Assembly (NCBI RefSeq): GCF_034092375.1
Contig: NZ_CP139302.1
Coordinates: forward strand, 868,001 to 932,000
DNA: 64,000 nucleotides
Reading direction: 5' to 3'
Source: Prochlorococcus sp. MIT 1300
Lineage (GTDB): Bacteria > Cyanobacteriota > Cyanobacteriia > PCC-6307 > Cyanobiaceae
Shown: positions 17,387 through 26,856 of the stretch, piece by piece
Position numbering within the stretch: the first letter of the stretch is position 1
How the letters are laid out: the number at the start of each line of letters is the position of its first letter
Notes under the pieces: generated by a model
What the model was told of the DNA's origin: nothing
Seen by the model: the letters and a program-made list of their open reading frames with translations, nothing else
Databases searched by the model: none
Position numbers and translations under genes: made by a program

Positions 17387-18787
17387 ATGGCCCAAGCCGC
17401 CATTAAATCAGTAGAAACTCCTTTAACAGCAGTCCCTCTAAGGTTTGGGACAGATGGAATTCGTGGACATGCTGAGTCTTTCCTGAATTCAAAACGTTGT
17501 CTCGAAATTGGTTTTTGCATCGGAAAGGTACTGTCAGGTAGCGGACCTGTTCTGATTGGCAGAGATTCCCGTTGTAGCGGTGAAGCTATGAGCTATGCCC
17601 TAACGGCTGGGCTTAATGCAGCTGGGAAGGAGGTTTGGGATTTGGGTTTATGCCCAACCCCAACTATTGCAACACTCATAAAAGAGTCAGGAGCTATAGG
17701 CGGATTAATGGTATCTGCAAGTCACAACCCACCTGAAGACAATGGAATAAAAGTCTTCGGGCCAAATGGATCAAAGCTTAAAAGCTCAGATCAAAGAATT
17801 ATAGAAAGTTATTTAGAGGAAGACCTTACAGGCAAAATTTCACAAAAAACGACAAATAATAATTCCAATGTGACTAAACACCCTGAGCTCCTAACGAAAT
17901 ATCAAAGGAAGCTAGAGGCCTCAACAAAAGGACAAAGATTAGATGGTGTTTCAATAGTCCTAGACCTTTGCTGGGGATCAGCTACTGCAATTAGTGCTGA
18001 GGTTTTTACAAACTTAGGTGCTCAAGTAACTGTGCTACATGGCCAGCCCGATGGGAAAAGAATTAATGTGAAATGTGGTTCTACTAATCTTCTACCACTC
18101 CGAAAAGCTGTCCTTGAAACAAATGCTGAAATGGGCTTTGCGTTCGACGGAGATGCTGATCGAATGCTTGCAATAGATAGTAAAGGACGTGTTATAGATG
18201 GCGATCATATACTTTATCTTTGGGGCTCGGCTTTAAGAGAGCAAAATGCTCTCCCAGAACAAAGGCTTATAGCAACAGTTATGTCCAACTTAGGATTTGA
18301 AAAAGCTTGGGAAGACAGTGGGGGCCTTTTAGAACGTACAGCGGTTGGTGATCAATATGTGCATACTGCAATGCTCAGCAGCGGTGCTGCATTAGGAGGA
18401 GAGCAATCAGGACACATTCTTTCCTCAGAGCATCAATTTGCTGGTGATGGTTTATTTACCGCCATCCAACTTTCAACTCTTTGTAAATCAAAAGGATTAA
18501 CTCTTACTCAATGGTTAGATCAGAGTTTTACACCATTTCCTCAAAAACTAGTAAATATACATGTTCCAAATAAAAGTATCAGGAGAGGTTGGTCTAATTG
18601 TCAGCCTTTAAATGAAGCCATTTTAAATGCTAAGGAAGCAATGGGCAATGAAGGAAGAGTTATAGTTAGGGCAAGCGGAACTCAACCTTTAATTAGGGTA
18701 ATGGTTGAAGCATCTGATTCAGGGTTAGTTGATTCTTTTTCCTCTAAAATTGCTTGCCTGGCAGAACAACATCTAAATGCAGCCTAA
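17387..18787 (+). CDS. glmM: Phosphoglucosamine mutase
   Basis: 466-residue alpha-D-phosphohexomutase that interconverts glucosamine-6-P and glucosamine-1-P for UDP-GlcNAc, and so for peptidoglycan and LPS. The four family motifs are present: RFGTDGIRG at the start, the phosphoserine loop VSASHNPPEDNGIK, the Mg2+-binding FDGDADRML, and the sugar-binding GGEQSGHI, plus the phosphate-binding RASGTQPLIRVM at the C-terminus. The first 20 residues before RFGTDG are a polar extension. It ends facing trmB tail to tail. Confidence 0.95.
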   Translation: MAQAAIKSVETPLTAVPLRFGTDGIRGHAESFLNSKRCLEIGFCIGKVLSGSGPVLIGRDSRCSGEAMSYALTAGLNAAGKEVWDLGLCPTPTIATLIKESGAIGGLMVSASHNPPEDNGIKVFGPNGSKLKSSDQRIIESYLEEDLTGKISQKTTNNNSNVTKHPELLTKYQRKLEASTKGQRLDGVSIVLDLCWGSATAISAEVFTNLGAQVTVLHGQPDGKRINVKCGSTNLLPLRKAVLETNAEMGFAFDGDADRMLAIDSKGRVIDGDHILYLWGSALREQNALPEQRLIATVMSNLGFEKAWEDSGGLLERTAVGDQYVHTAMLSSGAALGGEQSGHILSSEHQFAGDGLFTAIQLSTLCKSKGLTLTQWLDQSFTPFPQKLVNIHVPNKSIRRGWSNCQPLNEAILNAKEAMGNEGRVIVRASGTQPLIRVMVEASDSGLVDSFSSKIACLAEQHLNAA

Positions 18788-18821
18788 ACTTTATTTTAAA
18801 TAAATTAAAATCAACTTTCCT

Positions 18822-19508
18822 CTAATTACAATCGCAAACATCCCATTCCTCCTCTAGCAATGACAAGGTGGGAATAGAATTTTTATTTCTTAAAAAGAGG
18901 GCCCTATATATAGGGGAACCATTTTGAGAAGCATAAATCTCCCTTTCAGTTGCAATACTCATAGGATTATTTGTCAGCCATGCCTGAGACTCTTCACCAA
19001 TACGTTCAAAACAATTACTCATCTCAATCAACTTCAACATTGGATCGATTACCGACAACAAATCACTTTGAATAAAAAGCTCCTTACCAGGCGACAAGGC
19101 ATTTGCAATCGACAGCAATAACTTTGGCTGAAGAACTCTGCGTTTCTTATGCTTTCTCTTAAACCAAGGATCGGGAAATTGAATTGTTACTCTATGAAGT
19201 TGTTGTTTTGAAAGGTTATTTAGCCAGGCGTCAAGACTCACATTTGCATTGCAAAAGAGAAACCTAAGGTTAGCTATACCTAGCTGCTCACGTTCACGCT
19301 CCGATGACAACACAAGAGGATGGCGAATTTCGACTCCAATATGGTTCCAATCCAGCTGCAAAGGAGCTAGTTCTAGTAAAAACTTTCCTCTTGCAGAGCC
19401 AATATCTAAATGCAATGGCATATCATAATCTTCAAACAATTCTTCAGGCCTAGGTATGCTTCGAGGCAGCTGAAAAAAACGGCTTAGAGGGTTGACATGT
19501 TGACGCAC
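18822..19508 (-). CDS. trmB: tRNA (guanine-N7-)-methyltransferase
   Basis: 228-residue SAM-dependent enzyme forming m7G46 in tRNA. The SAM-binding motif I is LHLDIGSARGKFLLELA; VTIQFPDPWFKRKHKKRRVLQPKLL carries the catalytic Asp and the conserved FPDPW(x)KxxHxKRR signature. Start is GTG at 19508, overlapping the stop of the FIST gene by one base, so the two are probably co-translated. Confidence 0.95.
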   Translation of the reverse strand: MRQHVNPLSRFFQLPRSIPRPEELFEDYDMPLHLDIGSARGKFLLELAPLQLDWNHIGVEIRHPLVLSSEREREQLGIANLRFLFCNANVSLDAWLNNLSKQQLHRVTIQFPDPWFKRKHKKRRVLQPKLLLSIANALSPGKELFIQSDLLSVIDPMLKLIEMSNCFERIGEESQAWLTNNPMSIATEREIYASQNGSPIYRALFLRNKNSIPTLSLLEEEWDVCDCN

Positions 19509-20794
19509 TAATGAAAATTTTTAGAGGAGTCTTCTATAGAAGAAATATGCCTTAGAAGACCCCAACAAGCTGTATATCCATGAACATGAGTTGCTCCACC
19601 AACCGAACCAATCTCCCCATTACAAAATGCACCTGCAATTGGAACTTCTTGAATCAACTCTCTAGCAATTGCAACATCCCCATTCTTAACTCCATATAAG
19701 CTCTCCCCTCTACCTAAACATGCCATTAATAATCCAAAAACTGGAGGTTGATCAGTTCTGTCTAAGGCTGCTCTCAAAAGCTGAAAGGCCTCCTGCCGTG
19801 AGGCGTCTGCTTCTCGCAGTTGAAACTGCACATTCTGCCCTACTCGCATCTGTTCAGCGACAGCCACAGCTCCGTTATTTGGATCAACACCTATAAGATT
19901 CCGAACTAAAAAACCTGCTTGGGCTTTAGGCGAACCAGTCCCCCCTATAACCAAATCTTTACATTCAACTCCAAGGAACAGAGAATGCCTAACGAGGTCT
20001 CTTTCTCGCTCTGTCAAATCAGCAAGAACTCTTTGTAGGAAAGCAACAGGACTATCTCTTGATTCCTCATGACTAAGTTCTATCAGAACATTTTTTTGAA
20101 CCCGTTCAATCGCAAATACTGGACCTATAGGTTTGCAACCCTGCGCAACAACTGACTCTAAGAACCATTCACCTCCAAAGGTACAACCGACAGCACCATC
20201 AACTACTTGATCTCCAAAAAAAAGAGAGCCATGTGCAGCATTATGAGGGCCAGCTATTCCTCCAATAGTTGGTACAGAAGGATAGGCATAGTCAAGACCA
20301 CTTATAAGGTCATTAATTGATCGTGTGGTGGGATCAACCAATAGCAACATGCTATTGGTTGTTAGAGGGTCTGATCCCACCCATTGCTGCCAATCATGAG
20401 AAGGCCCATCCAAATCTGGCAATGAATTTGTGTTTATCGCAAAAGGGTGCAATACAGCACCAGGCAAATTCAACAGAGTTACGCTTAATGCAGGTTTCCG
20501 CTCAACCTCAGATGTGATCAAATCACTTCTCGTACCTATCACTCCTCCTCCAGCACAACCCAACCAATGCCTTGCTTTTAAGCGGGCTTTTAAAAGTGGA
20601 AGCAAGCGGGGCAAATCACTTGCATAATCAGTCGAAGCAAAAACAAGCGCCAAGTCTGCCGTGCTTTCACCTTTAAGATTGTCGCCAACCTCTTTAACGG
20701 CACTCTCTAAAGAAGCTTGCTCAGACAAGGCCGTCCGGCAAGTTGCCTTAGAGGCACGTTGAAAAAGCCAATTTAAGGAAAAGTACGAACCCAT
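19508..20794 (-). CDS. FIST-domain protein (putative small-ligand sensor)
   Basis: About 428 residues with an N-terminal FIST domain (LALVFASTDYASDLP, LKARHWLGCAGGGVIG, PTIGGIAGP) and a C-terminal FIST_C domain (FLVRNLIGVDPNNGAVAVAE, FGLLMACLGRGESLYG, GAFCNGEIG). FIST domains are thought to bind small ligands such as amino acids and usually sit in signalling proteins; this one has no kinase or cyclase part. Starts at 20854, 20824 and 20794 are all possible; the last best fits the domain start. It precedes trmB with a 1-base overlap and is divergent from DUF3177. Confidence 0.8.
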   Translation of the reverse strand: MGSYFSLNWLFQRASKATCRTALSEQASLESAVKEVGDNLKGESTADLALVFASTDYASDLPRLLPLLKARLKARHWLGCAGGGVIGTRSDLITSEVERKPALSVTLLNLPGAVLHPFAINTNSLPDLDGPSHDWQQWVGSDPLTTNSMLLLVDPTTRSINDLISGLDYAYPSVPTIGGIAGPHNAAHGSLFFGDQVVDGAVGCTFGGEWFLESVVAQGCKPIGPVFAIERVQKNVLIELSHEESRDSPVAFLQRVLADLTERERDLVRHSLFLGVECKDLVIGGTGSPKAQAGFLVRNLIGVDPNNGAVAVAEQMRVGQNVQFQLREADASRQEAFQLLRAALDRTDQPPVFGLLMACLGRGESLYGVKNGDVAIARELIQEVPIAGAFCNGEIGSVGGATHVHGYTACWGLLRHISSIEDSSKNFH

Positions 20795-20863
20795 AGACTC
20801 GACCCTAACAACTCCTTTACTCATCACTGCGAGATTGATAATGACGACATACATAAGGTTGCT

Positions 20864-21475
20864 ATGAGTGAAATCGAATACCGCTTACTCGTATGGCTGA
20901 CTTATCGACTTGCTGGAATATTCGCTTTAGGCCTACCTCTAGTACTTCTCATCTGGTCAATCCTCAGAAATCAAAGCTCCCTAATACGCCTCTTAATTAT
21001 CTATTGGAAAGTCTCAAGCCTTTTAGCAATAAGCCTATTGCTTCTTGCTGATCATCGTCCAATGGGATACATCGCATTTTTTCTCGCACCTTTCTTGATG
21101 GCCTCCTCGGTCTGGTTCTGGACAGATCTCAATGAAGAACTTGCAGATCAACCACCATTTCGACCTTTACCGTTCACGGTAAAGCTATGGCGTTGGGCAT
21201 TAACAGGGTTTGCAGTTTTAGCTGGAACAGTTTCCTACCAAAGTCTTGCTTGCTTAAATTTTGTACAGCATGCGAATTGCTTACCCTGGCTAGAAGGGCC
21301 AAAGTTAATCCAGCAAACTATAGAAACTCTATTTAAGTTTCTTTTTGGGGCGCAATGGACCGAGCCAATATCAGCTTTCATAGGATATATAACACTATTT
21401 GCTTATATTCTTGGAGTGCTTCAACTCCTTTTAGTAAAGCTGCCTAAGCAAGGGAGAATCGCAGGAGGATTTTAG
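20864..21475 (+). CDS. DUF3177 membrane protein
   Basis: 203-residue polytopic membrane protein with about five hydrophobic helices (near residues 15-30, 42-60, 66-88, 108-128 and 165-192). The N-terminal LVWLTYRLAGIFALGLPLVL and the loop RPLPFTVKLWRWA fit cyanobacterial DUF3177. A pair of cysteines sits in the loop ACLNFVQHANCLPW. Function is unknown. It is divergent from the FIST gene and convergent with ileS; the 88-base gap to ileS is AT-rich with no clear terminator. Confidence 0.75.
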   Translation: MSEIEYRLLVWLTYRLAGIFALGLPLVLLIWSILRNQSSLIRLLIIYWKVSSLLAISLLLLADHRPMGYIAFFLAPFLMASSVWFWTDLNEELADQPPFRPLPFTVKLWRWALTGFAVLAGTVSYQSLACLNFVQHANCLPWLEGPKLIQQTIETLFKFLFGAQWTEPISAFIGYITLFAYILGVLQLLLVKLPKQGRIAGGF

Positions 21476-21563
21476 CCAGTAAAATAAAAAATCAAGCCTC
21501 ACCTATTCAATCAATATAATATTAATGTTATAAAACAAGAATTATTTAGAAGAAAATATTTAC

Positions 21564-24479
21564 TTATTTTTCCAAAACTTCGATACAGCGGCTACAAATA
21601 GTGGGATGATTTTCATTAGAGCCTATATCACTCTCATAATGCCAGCACCTCTCACATTTTAGACCTCTTGCTCTCGCAATTTCAATTAAAGCAAGTTCAC
21701 TCTTATGGCTAGCCAATACCTCTGCCCAAGGCTCCCCTCCTATTTGTAGCTGTGAAACAATTAGCCAATCTCTCAAGCCATCAACTTCTTGATTCCCAGA
21801 ATCATTCAGCCAATTCAAAGCATTCTTTAACGCAGAACTGACAGGGTCCACCCGAACAGATGCCTCAAGAGATGCTCCAATCTCTTGTTGATTTCTACAA
21901 TCTTCGATAACACGATTTACCGCAGATCTCAACTCACGTAATTCATGCATTGGCTCCACCAATGTTTTGTCCCTCCAGGCATCATCTGGGACAGGCCATC
22001 CTCTTAGAAACACTGAATCCTCATCTACATCATATGGGATATTCTGCCAAATGTCCTCGGCCATATGACACAGTACAGGTGAAATCATACCTGCTAGTTT
22101 TTCAACAATAAGCGACATTACTGTCTGACAACTTCTTCTTCGGAAGTCATCACTATGACTTACGTAAAGTCGATCTTTTGCAATATCTAGATAAAAATTT
22201 GACAAATCTGACACACAAAAGGCCTGAAGAATCTGAAAAAATCGCGCAAACTCATAATTATCAAACGCTAATGAAACGTCATCAATAACTTCAGCAGTTC
22301 TATGGAGCATCCAACGATCAAGCAATGGCAGCGAATCAATTTCTATTGAATTACAAGATGGGTTGAAGTCATGCAAATTACCCAAAAGATACCTTGCGGT
22401 ATTTCTTACTTTTCTATAAACATCTGACAACTGGCGCAATATACCAGGGCCTATTGGCACATCAACGTTGTAATCAACGGAGCTTACCCAGAGTCTAAGG
22501 ACATCTGCTCCATAAGCGGGTTCTAGTTTTTGATTAGTGCCCCCATTTATAACAACTGAAGGATCAACAACATTTCCTAGAGATTTACTCATCTTCCTAC
22601 CCTTCTCATCTAAAGCAAATCCATGTGTGAGAACTGATTTATATGGAGCTTTACCATTTACCGCTATAGATGTAAGCAAAGAAGACTGAAACCAACCTCT
22701 ATGTTGATCTGAACCTTCTAAATACAAGTCAGCCGGATAACTAAGATGATCAGTTTCTAATAAAACCGCTGCCCAACTAGAGCCTGAGTCAAACCAAACA
22801 TCCATAGTGTCAGTTCCTTTTCTCCATTTTGCTGCTTGCGAGGCATACGAAGGAGGCAATAGTTCTGACTCATCCCTTTCCCACCAAATATCTGATCCAT
22901 ACTTTGAAATTAGACTATAAAGGTGATCTAATGTCTCAGAGTTCAGAAGAACATCATCACCATCTATCTCATAAAATACAGGAATAGGCACCCCCCAATT
23001 TCGCTGTCTAGAAATACACCAATCACCTCGCTCTCTAACCATTGCTTCCATTCTATTTCGTCCTGAAGAAGGTAACCAATTAATTGATTCAATTGCATCC
23101 AATGCTTCTTTTCTAAATCCCTCTACAGAAGCAAACCACTGCTCTGTAGCACGAAATATGGTAGGTTTTTTTGTTCTCCAATCATATGGGTATCTGTGGA
23201 CATAGGGCAACTCCTTTAAAAGTGCTCCCTTATCAATAAGAGCAGAAATAATTGCTTGGTTTGCATCCTTAAGAACATTTAAACCCTGAAAAGGACCTGC
23301 TTGTTCGGTTAAAAATCCTGCATCATCAACGGGACAAAGAATTGATAAGTTGTTTTTGCGCGCTGTATTAAAATCATCCACCCCATGACCTGGTGCAGTG
23401 TGTACAAGGCCTGTACCAGCGTCAGTTGTTATGTAATCACCTCCTGCAACCACTGGGCTATTACGATCCATCAAAGGATGTCTATACATAAGACCAACCA
23501 AAAGACTCCCTTTAACTAGCCCCCTAACATTCAAATCTTGATCAAGGTTATTACTAAATTCTTTCAAAAGCTCTTCAGCAACAATCAGGATGCAACCTTT
23601 GGGGTCTTCAACGAACAAATAGTTTAAATTCTTGTTAACAGAAACAGCTAAATTCGCAGGTAAAGTCCAGGGTGTTGTAGTCCAAATTGCAATCTTTAAG
23701 GCCCGGCCTAATGACTCTGATTCTTGGGGTAATTTAATAGACTGTTCGTCCAAAGATATTCTTAACTTCTGAGGCAATTTAATTGCTGGAAAGGCTACAT
23801 AAACACTCGGACTTTTATGCTTTTCAGAATATTCTAATTCTGCTTCTGCTAAAGCCGTTCTAGAGCTTGGGCTCCAATGTACTGGTTTAAGTCCCCGATA
23901 AATATGTCCTTTCAATACCATTGATCCGAATACTTTAATCTGAGCAGCTTCATATTGCTTATTTAGAGTTAAATAAGGCTTGTCCCAATGCCCCCAAATA
24001 CCCCACCTTAAGAAGCCTTTACGCTGAGAGTCAACTTGCTTTTGTGCATAGGCTGCAGCCTTTTTACGCAATTTAATTGCTGATAATTGCTTGCGATTAT
24101 CTGGATCAATTGATTGTAAAACCTTTAGCTCAATAGGCAAACCATGGCAATCCCAACCAGGAGTAAAGGAAACTTTTCGGCCTAAAAGTATTTGATACTT
24201 ATTAATTATGTCTTTGAGCACCTTGTTCAATGCATGACCCATATGCAAAGGACCATTTGCATATGGAGGTCCATCATGAAGAGTGAAGCTAGGTCCAGTA
24301 TTCAACAACCCGATTTTCAAGTTTATGCCTTTCTCTTCCCAAAACCTCTGCAATTCAGGTTCTCTTTGAGCTGAATTGGCACGCATACCAAAACTAGTCC
24401 TCAAAAGATTGAGGGTCTCCTTGTATTTCGGGCCTTTTTGCCCGTTCTGTTGCTTCTCCTGACTCACGGGTGGATTCAA
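21564..24479 (-). CDS. ileS: Isoleucyl-tRNA synthetase
   Basis: 971-residue class I aminoacyl-tRNA synthetase. HIGH-type motif [11 protein letters not shown] and KMSKS motif ([14 protein letters not shown]) are intact. The editing domain [12 protein letters not shown] and [14 protein letters not shown] is present. The C-terminus ends in a zinc-finger-like CERCWHYES...[10 protein letters not shown], as in bacterial-type IleRS. Length is normal. The Ycf66 gene starts 10 bases upstream on the same strand and probably shares its transcript. Confidence 0.97.
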   Translation of the reverse strand: MNPPVSQEKQQNGQKGPKYKETLNLLRTSFGMRANSAQREPELQRFWEEKGINLKIGLLNTGPSFTLHDGPPYANGPLHMGHALNKVLKDIINKYQILLGRKVSFTPGWDCHGLPIELKVLQSIDPDNRKQLSAIKLRKKAAAYAQKQVDSQRKGFLRWGIWGHWDKPYLTLNKQYEAAQIKVFGSMVLKGHIYRGLKPVHWSPSSRTALAEAELEYSEKHKSPSVYVAFPAIKLPQKLRISLDEQSIKLPQESESLGRALKIAIWTTTPWTLPANLAVSVNKNLNYLFVEDPKGCILIVAEELLKEFSNNLDQDLNVRGLVKGSLLVGLMYRHPLMDRNSPVVAGGDYITTDAGTGLVHTAPGHGVDDFNTARKNNLSILCPVDDAGFLTEQAGPFQGLNVLKDANQAIISALIDKGALLKELPYVHRYPYDWRTKKPTIFRATEQWFASVEGFRKEALDAIESINWLPSSGRNRMEAMVRERGDWCISRQRNWGVPIPVFYEIDGDDVLLNSETLDHLYSLISKYGSDIWWERDESELLPPSYASQAAKWRKGTDTMDVWFDSGSSWAAVLLETDHLSYPADLYLEGSDQHRGWFQSSLLTSIAVNGKAPYKSVLTHGFALDEKGRKMSKSLGNVVDPSVVINGGTNQKLEPAYGADVLRLWVSSVDYNVDVPIGPGILRQLSDVYRKVRNTARYLLGNLHDFNPSCNSIEIDSLPLLDRWMLHRTAEVIDDVSLAFDNYEFARFFQILQAFCVSDLSNFYLDIAKDRLYVSHSDDFRRRSCQTVMSLIVEKLAGMISPVLCHMAEDIWQNIPYDVDEDSVFLRGWPVPDDAWRDKTLVEPMHELRELRSAVNRVIEDCRNQQEIGASLEASVRVDPVSSALKNALNWLNDSGNQEVDGLRDWLIVSQLQIGGEPWAEVLASHKSELALIEIARARGLKCERCWHYESDIGSNENHPTICSRCIEVLEK

Positions 24480-24488
24480 GAAACAGGG

Positions 24489-25037
24489 TTAAAAATCTTC
24501 AGAAGAAGGCTTCTGCTCATAGCGGGTTTCCTTGGTTTCTTGGTCAACTGGTGCACTCGCTGACATTACCTCCTTTAGTGCACCCCTTGAATCCTCTTGA
24601 GTGGACTGCTCTTTCTGAACATCTGGACGAACCCATTTCTTCCCTATTGAACTTGGCTTGGGTTTACTTCTAAATAATTTTAAAAATTCACCCGCAATTT
24701 CTCCAAGATTCAAAAAGGCCTTTTTCAGCTGATCAAAACTTGTCGTCCATCTTTCGATGGAGCCAATCCGGACTTTCTCCTGGCTACTTAAAGCCGCCCA
24801 GCGACTCTGAACAACTTCTAGTCCCAATCTGCTTATTAGAAATGTCCCACACAGGACTGCAAGCATCGGTGATCCCAATAAACGATCATGACTAGTGATC
24901 AAAACCAATCCAAGCAATAAAAAAACAGCCCCTACTAATGCATCCCGTGGTCGGCTTAGCTCTGTCAAAAACAAAGGAAGCAACAAAACCAACAGGCCTA
25001 ATAAGACTGCAAGGTCTCCGGCAATAGTTGCCAACAT
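24489..25037 (-). CDS. ycf66: Ycf66 family protein
   Basis: 182-residue protein with three hydrophobic segments in the first 80 residues (LLGLLVLLLPLFL, ALVGAVFLLLGLVLI, and MLAVLCGTFLISRLGLEV). A conserved-looking RWAALSSQEKVRIGSIERWTT follows, then a low-complexity polar tail. The RW...LS.EEK..GS.ERW pattern is characteristic of Ycf66, present in cyanobacteria and some plastids. Function is unknown. It precedes ileS by 10 bases. Confidence 0.8.
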   Translation of the reverse strand: MLATIAGDLAVLLGLLVLLLPLFLTELSRPRDALVGAVFLLLGLVLITSHDRLLGSPMLAVLCGTFLISRLGLEVVQSRWAALSSQEKVRIGSIERWTTSFDQLKKAFLNLGEIAGEFLKLFRSKPKPSSIGKKWVRPDVQKEQSTQEDSRGALKEVMSASAPVDQETKETRYEQKPSSEDF

Positions 25038-25271
25038 TGCACAAACAAGCGTTACTTCATTCTGATGGGTGAGATCAATAGGGCCACTGTCACCAGGAAG
25101 ATGAAAGGAAAAACCATCTATAAGGTTTATCTCGAGTTAATTGAAATCCATCACCCTTTCCAAGAAAGCAAAAACCCTCTGGGAATGGCTTATTGACTCA
25201 TCTGATGCAAATCTAATGTCCAAACCAGCCTCAAACAGAAGATTTTTCAAGATCGAGAAGTTACTTGGATG

Positions 25272-25312
25272 TATAAACTGGATTCCAAGCCTCCCTTGTC
25301 CTTACAAGGGAG
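25272..25312 (+). promoter_or_regulatory. Possible tRNA-Leu promoter -10 and hairpin in the precursor leader
   Basis: TATAAA at 25272-25277 could be a -10 box; no good -35 is visible. Just after the predicted start lies a perfect 9-bp stem, CTCCCTTGT (25291-25299) pairing with ACAAGGGAG (25304-25312), with loop CCTT. It ends 8 bases before the mature 5' end of tRNA-Leu, so it would sit next to the RNase P cleavage site. Confidence 0.45.
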
Positions 25313-25320
25313 AACATTTG

Positions 25321-25402
25321 GCCCACCTGGCGGAATTGGTAGACGCGCTGGTTTTAGGTACCAGTGACTTCGGTCGTGGGAGTTCAAGTCTCCCGGTGGG
25401 CA
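25321..25402 (+). tRNA. trnL-UAG: tRNA-Leu (anticodon TAG)
   Basis: 82-nt class II tRNA with a long variable arm. Acceptor GCCCACC (25321-25327) pairs with GGTGGGC (25395-25401), discriminator A at 25402. The D arm contains AATTGGTAGACGC. The anticodon stem CTGGT/ACCAG encloses TTTAGGT, giving anticodon TAG for CUN codons. The variable arm TGACTTCGGTCG and T-loop GTTCAAGTC are typical for leucine. CCA is not encoded. Confidence 0.97.
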
Positions 25403-25427
25403 TTATGAAAAAAACAATAGATACACT

Positions 25428-25479
25428 GGATATACCTATTGGCCTTGTTCGTAGGGGGTCAAGCCCCCGCTGGGTATCC
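25428..25479 (+). other. Structured element between tRNA-Leu and crtR
   Basis: Outer arms GGATA (25428-25432) and TATCC (25475-25479) enclose a strong hairpin GGGGG-TCAAG-CCCCC (25454-25468). The inner arm can also be read as a T-arm-like GGGG-7-nt loop-CCCC, so the whole resembles a shortened tRNA. No T run follows, so it is not a standard terminator. It lies inside a small open frame (25405-25524, 39 codons) whose TGA overlaps the crtR ATG. Confidence 0.4.
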
Positions 25480-25520
25480 GTTGTGAGAGCTCAAGTAACT
25501 TGCGAAGGTTCTGATGAACT

Positions 25521-26558
25521 ATGACTCAAGAATTAGCTAGCACTCAAATTAAAAAGGCTCATAACACTTCAAAATCTTTTGCTGATTGGCAAAAGATTTT
25601 GAAGCAGTACAAGGATCCGCCTAATGCATGGAACCCTACTGTTGGCCTGTTCTTCGGAGGATATTGCCTTGCAGCTCTAACCATATGGGAGTGGTATCAA
25701 GGCAACTGGCCATTACCAGTTTTAGTAGGCCTTGCCTTTTTGTCTTTACATATGGAAGGGACGGTAATTCATGATGCATGCCATAACGCAGCGCATCCCA
25801 ATCGTTGGATCAATCAAGCAATGGGACATGGCTCAGCAATATTGCTTGGATTCAGCTTTCCTGTTTTTACAAGAGTCCACCTGCAGCATCATTCACACGT
25901 GAATGATGCTAAAAATGATCCAGATCATATTGTCAGCACATTTGGTCCAGTTTGGCTAATAGCTCCAAGATTCTTTTATCACGAATATTTTTTCTTCGAA
26001 AGAAAACTTTGGCACAAATATGAACTTCTTCAATGGGGATTAGAACGTGGCCTTTTTATTTCGATTGTTGTTGCAGGGATAAAATATGATTTTATGAACG
26101 TTATATATAACCTTTGGTTTGGTCCTGCACTAATGGTAGGAGTAACCTTAGGAATATTTTTTGATTACTTACCTCATAGGCCATTTATATCAAGAAATAA
26201 ATGGAAAAATGCAAGAGTCTATCCAAGTAGAGTTATGAACTTACTAATAATGGGGCAGAACTACCACCTTGTTCATCATTTATGGCCGTCAATTCCCTGG
26301 TTCGAATACAAGCCTGCATACGAAGCAACAAAACCTCTTTTAGACGCCAAAGGATCACCTCAAAGAATGGGGATTTTTGAAACAAAGTCAGATGGCTTCA
26401 ACTTTCTCTATGATGTACTACTAGGAGTTAGAAGTCACAAAAAACGACGCAGCAAAATGCGTCCTATAGCAAAACTACTCCCTACCTCAAGGCTAAGAAG
26501 AAGTTGGATATCACTGCTTCATAAAACAGCAGTTATTCCATTCCAAAAGGAAAAGTAA
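25521..26558 (+). CDS. crtR: Beta-carotene hydroxylase (CrtR, fatty-acid-desaturase type)
   Basis: 345-residue di-iron membrane enzyme that hydroxylates beta-carotene to zeaxanthin. The histidine boxes are HDACHNAAH (with HMEG before it), HLQHHSH, and NYHLVHHLWP, the arrangement of CrtR-type hydroxylases. Hydrophobic segments flank the boxes. The C-terminus has a basic cluster (SHKKRRSKMRP). ATG at 25521 overlaps the stop of a 39-codon upstream frame. gatC converges 1 base after its stop. Confidence 0.93.
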   Translation: MTQELASTQIKKAHNTSKSFADWQKILKQYKDPPNAWNPTVGLFFGGYCLAALTIWEWYQGNWPLPVLVGLAFLSLHMEGTVIHDACHNAAHPNRWINQAMGHGSAILLGFSFPVFTRVHLQHHSHVNDAKNDPDHIVSTFGPVWLIAPRFFYHEYFFFERKLWHKYELLQWGLERGLFISIVVAGIKYDFMNVIYNLWFGPALMVGVTLGIFFDYLPHRPFISRNKWKNARVYPSRVMNLLIMGQNYHLVHHLWPSIPWFEYKPAYEATKPLLDAKGSPQRMGIFETKSDGFNFLYDVLLGVRSHKKRRSKMRPIAKLLPTSRLRRSWISLLHKTAVIPFQKEK

Positions 26559-26559
26559 T

Positions 26560-26856
26560 CTATTTATCTGAAAGTATCCTCGGAACTCTAAAGAAATCAC
26601 CCTCACGCTGTGGAGCCAGATCTAATATTTGCTCTCTTACAGGTGTAGGAGTCACAGAATCTTCCCTTGAAATATTGACAACTTCAACAGCCCTAGTAGT
26701 CGGCTCAACATCAGTAGTGTCTATCTTCTCCAATTGAGCAATATATTCAAGAATCTTCTCCAGTTGCCCGGTATACCTATCAATACTTTTCTCAGGGAGA
26801 TTAAGTCTTGCAAGGTTTGCAACTTTGCGAACATCTGCAGAAGTGATCCGAGTCAT
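26560..26856 (-). CDS. gatC: Aspartyl/glutamyl-tRNA(Asn/Gln) amidotransferase subunit C
   Basis: 98-residue GatC, the small stabilising subunit of the GatCAB complex that makes Gln-tRNA(Gln). Family features are the start [17 protein letters not shown], the [16 protein letters not shown] helix, DVEPTTRA and REDSV. Its ATG overlaps the stop of the creatininase-family gene by 4 bases (ATGA), so the two are translationally coupled. No gatA or gatB is in the window. Confidence 0.95.
   Translation of the reverse strand: MTRITSADVRKVANLARLNLPEKSIDRYTGQLEKILEYIAQLEKIDTTDVEPTTRAVEVVNISREDSVTPTPVREQILDLAPQREGDFFRVPRILSDK

Noticed and set aside
25141-25524. 127-codon plus-strand open frame covering tRNA-Leu
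   Set aside because: It runs straight through the tRNA and its leader hairpin, and shows no protein-like pattern in the first part. Only the last 39 codons are kept, as a possible crtR leader frame.
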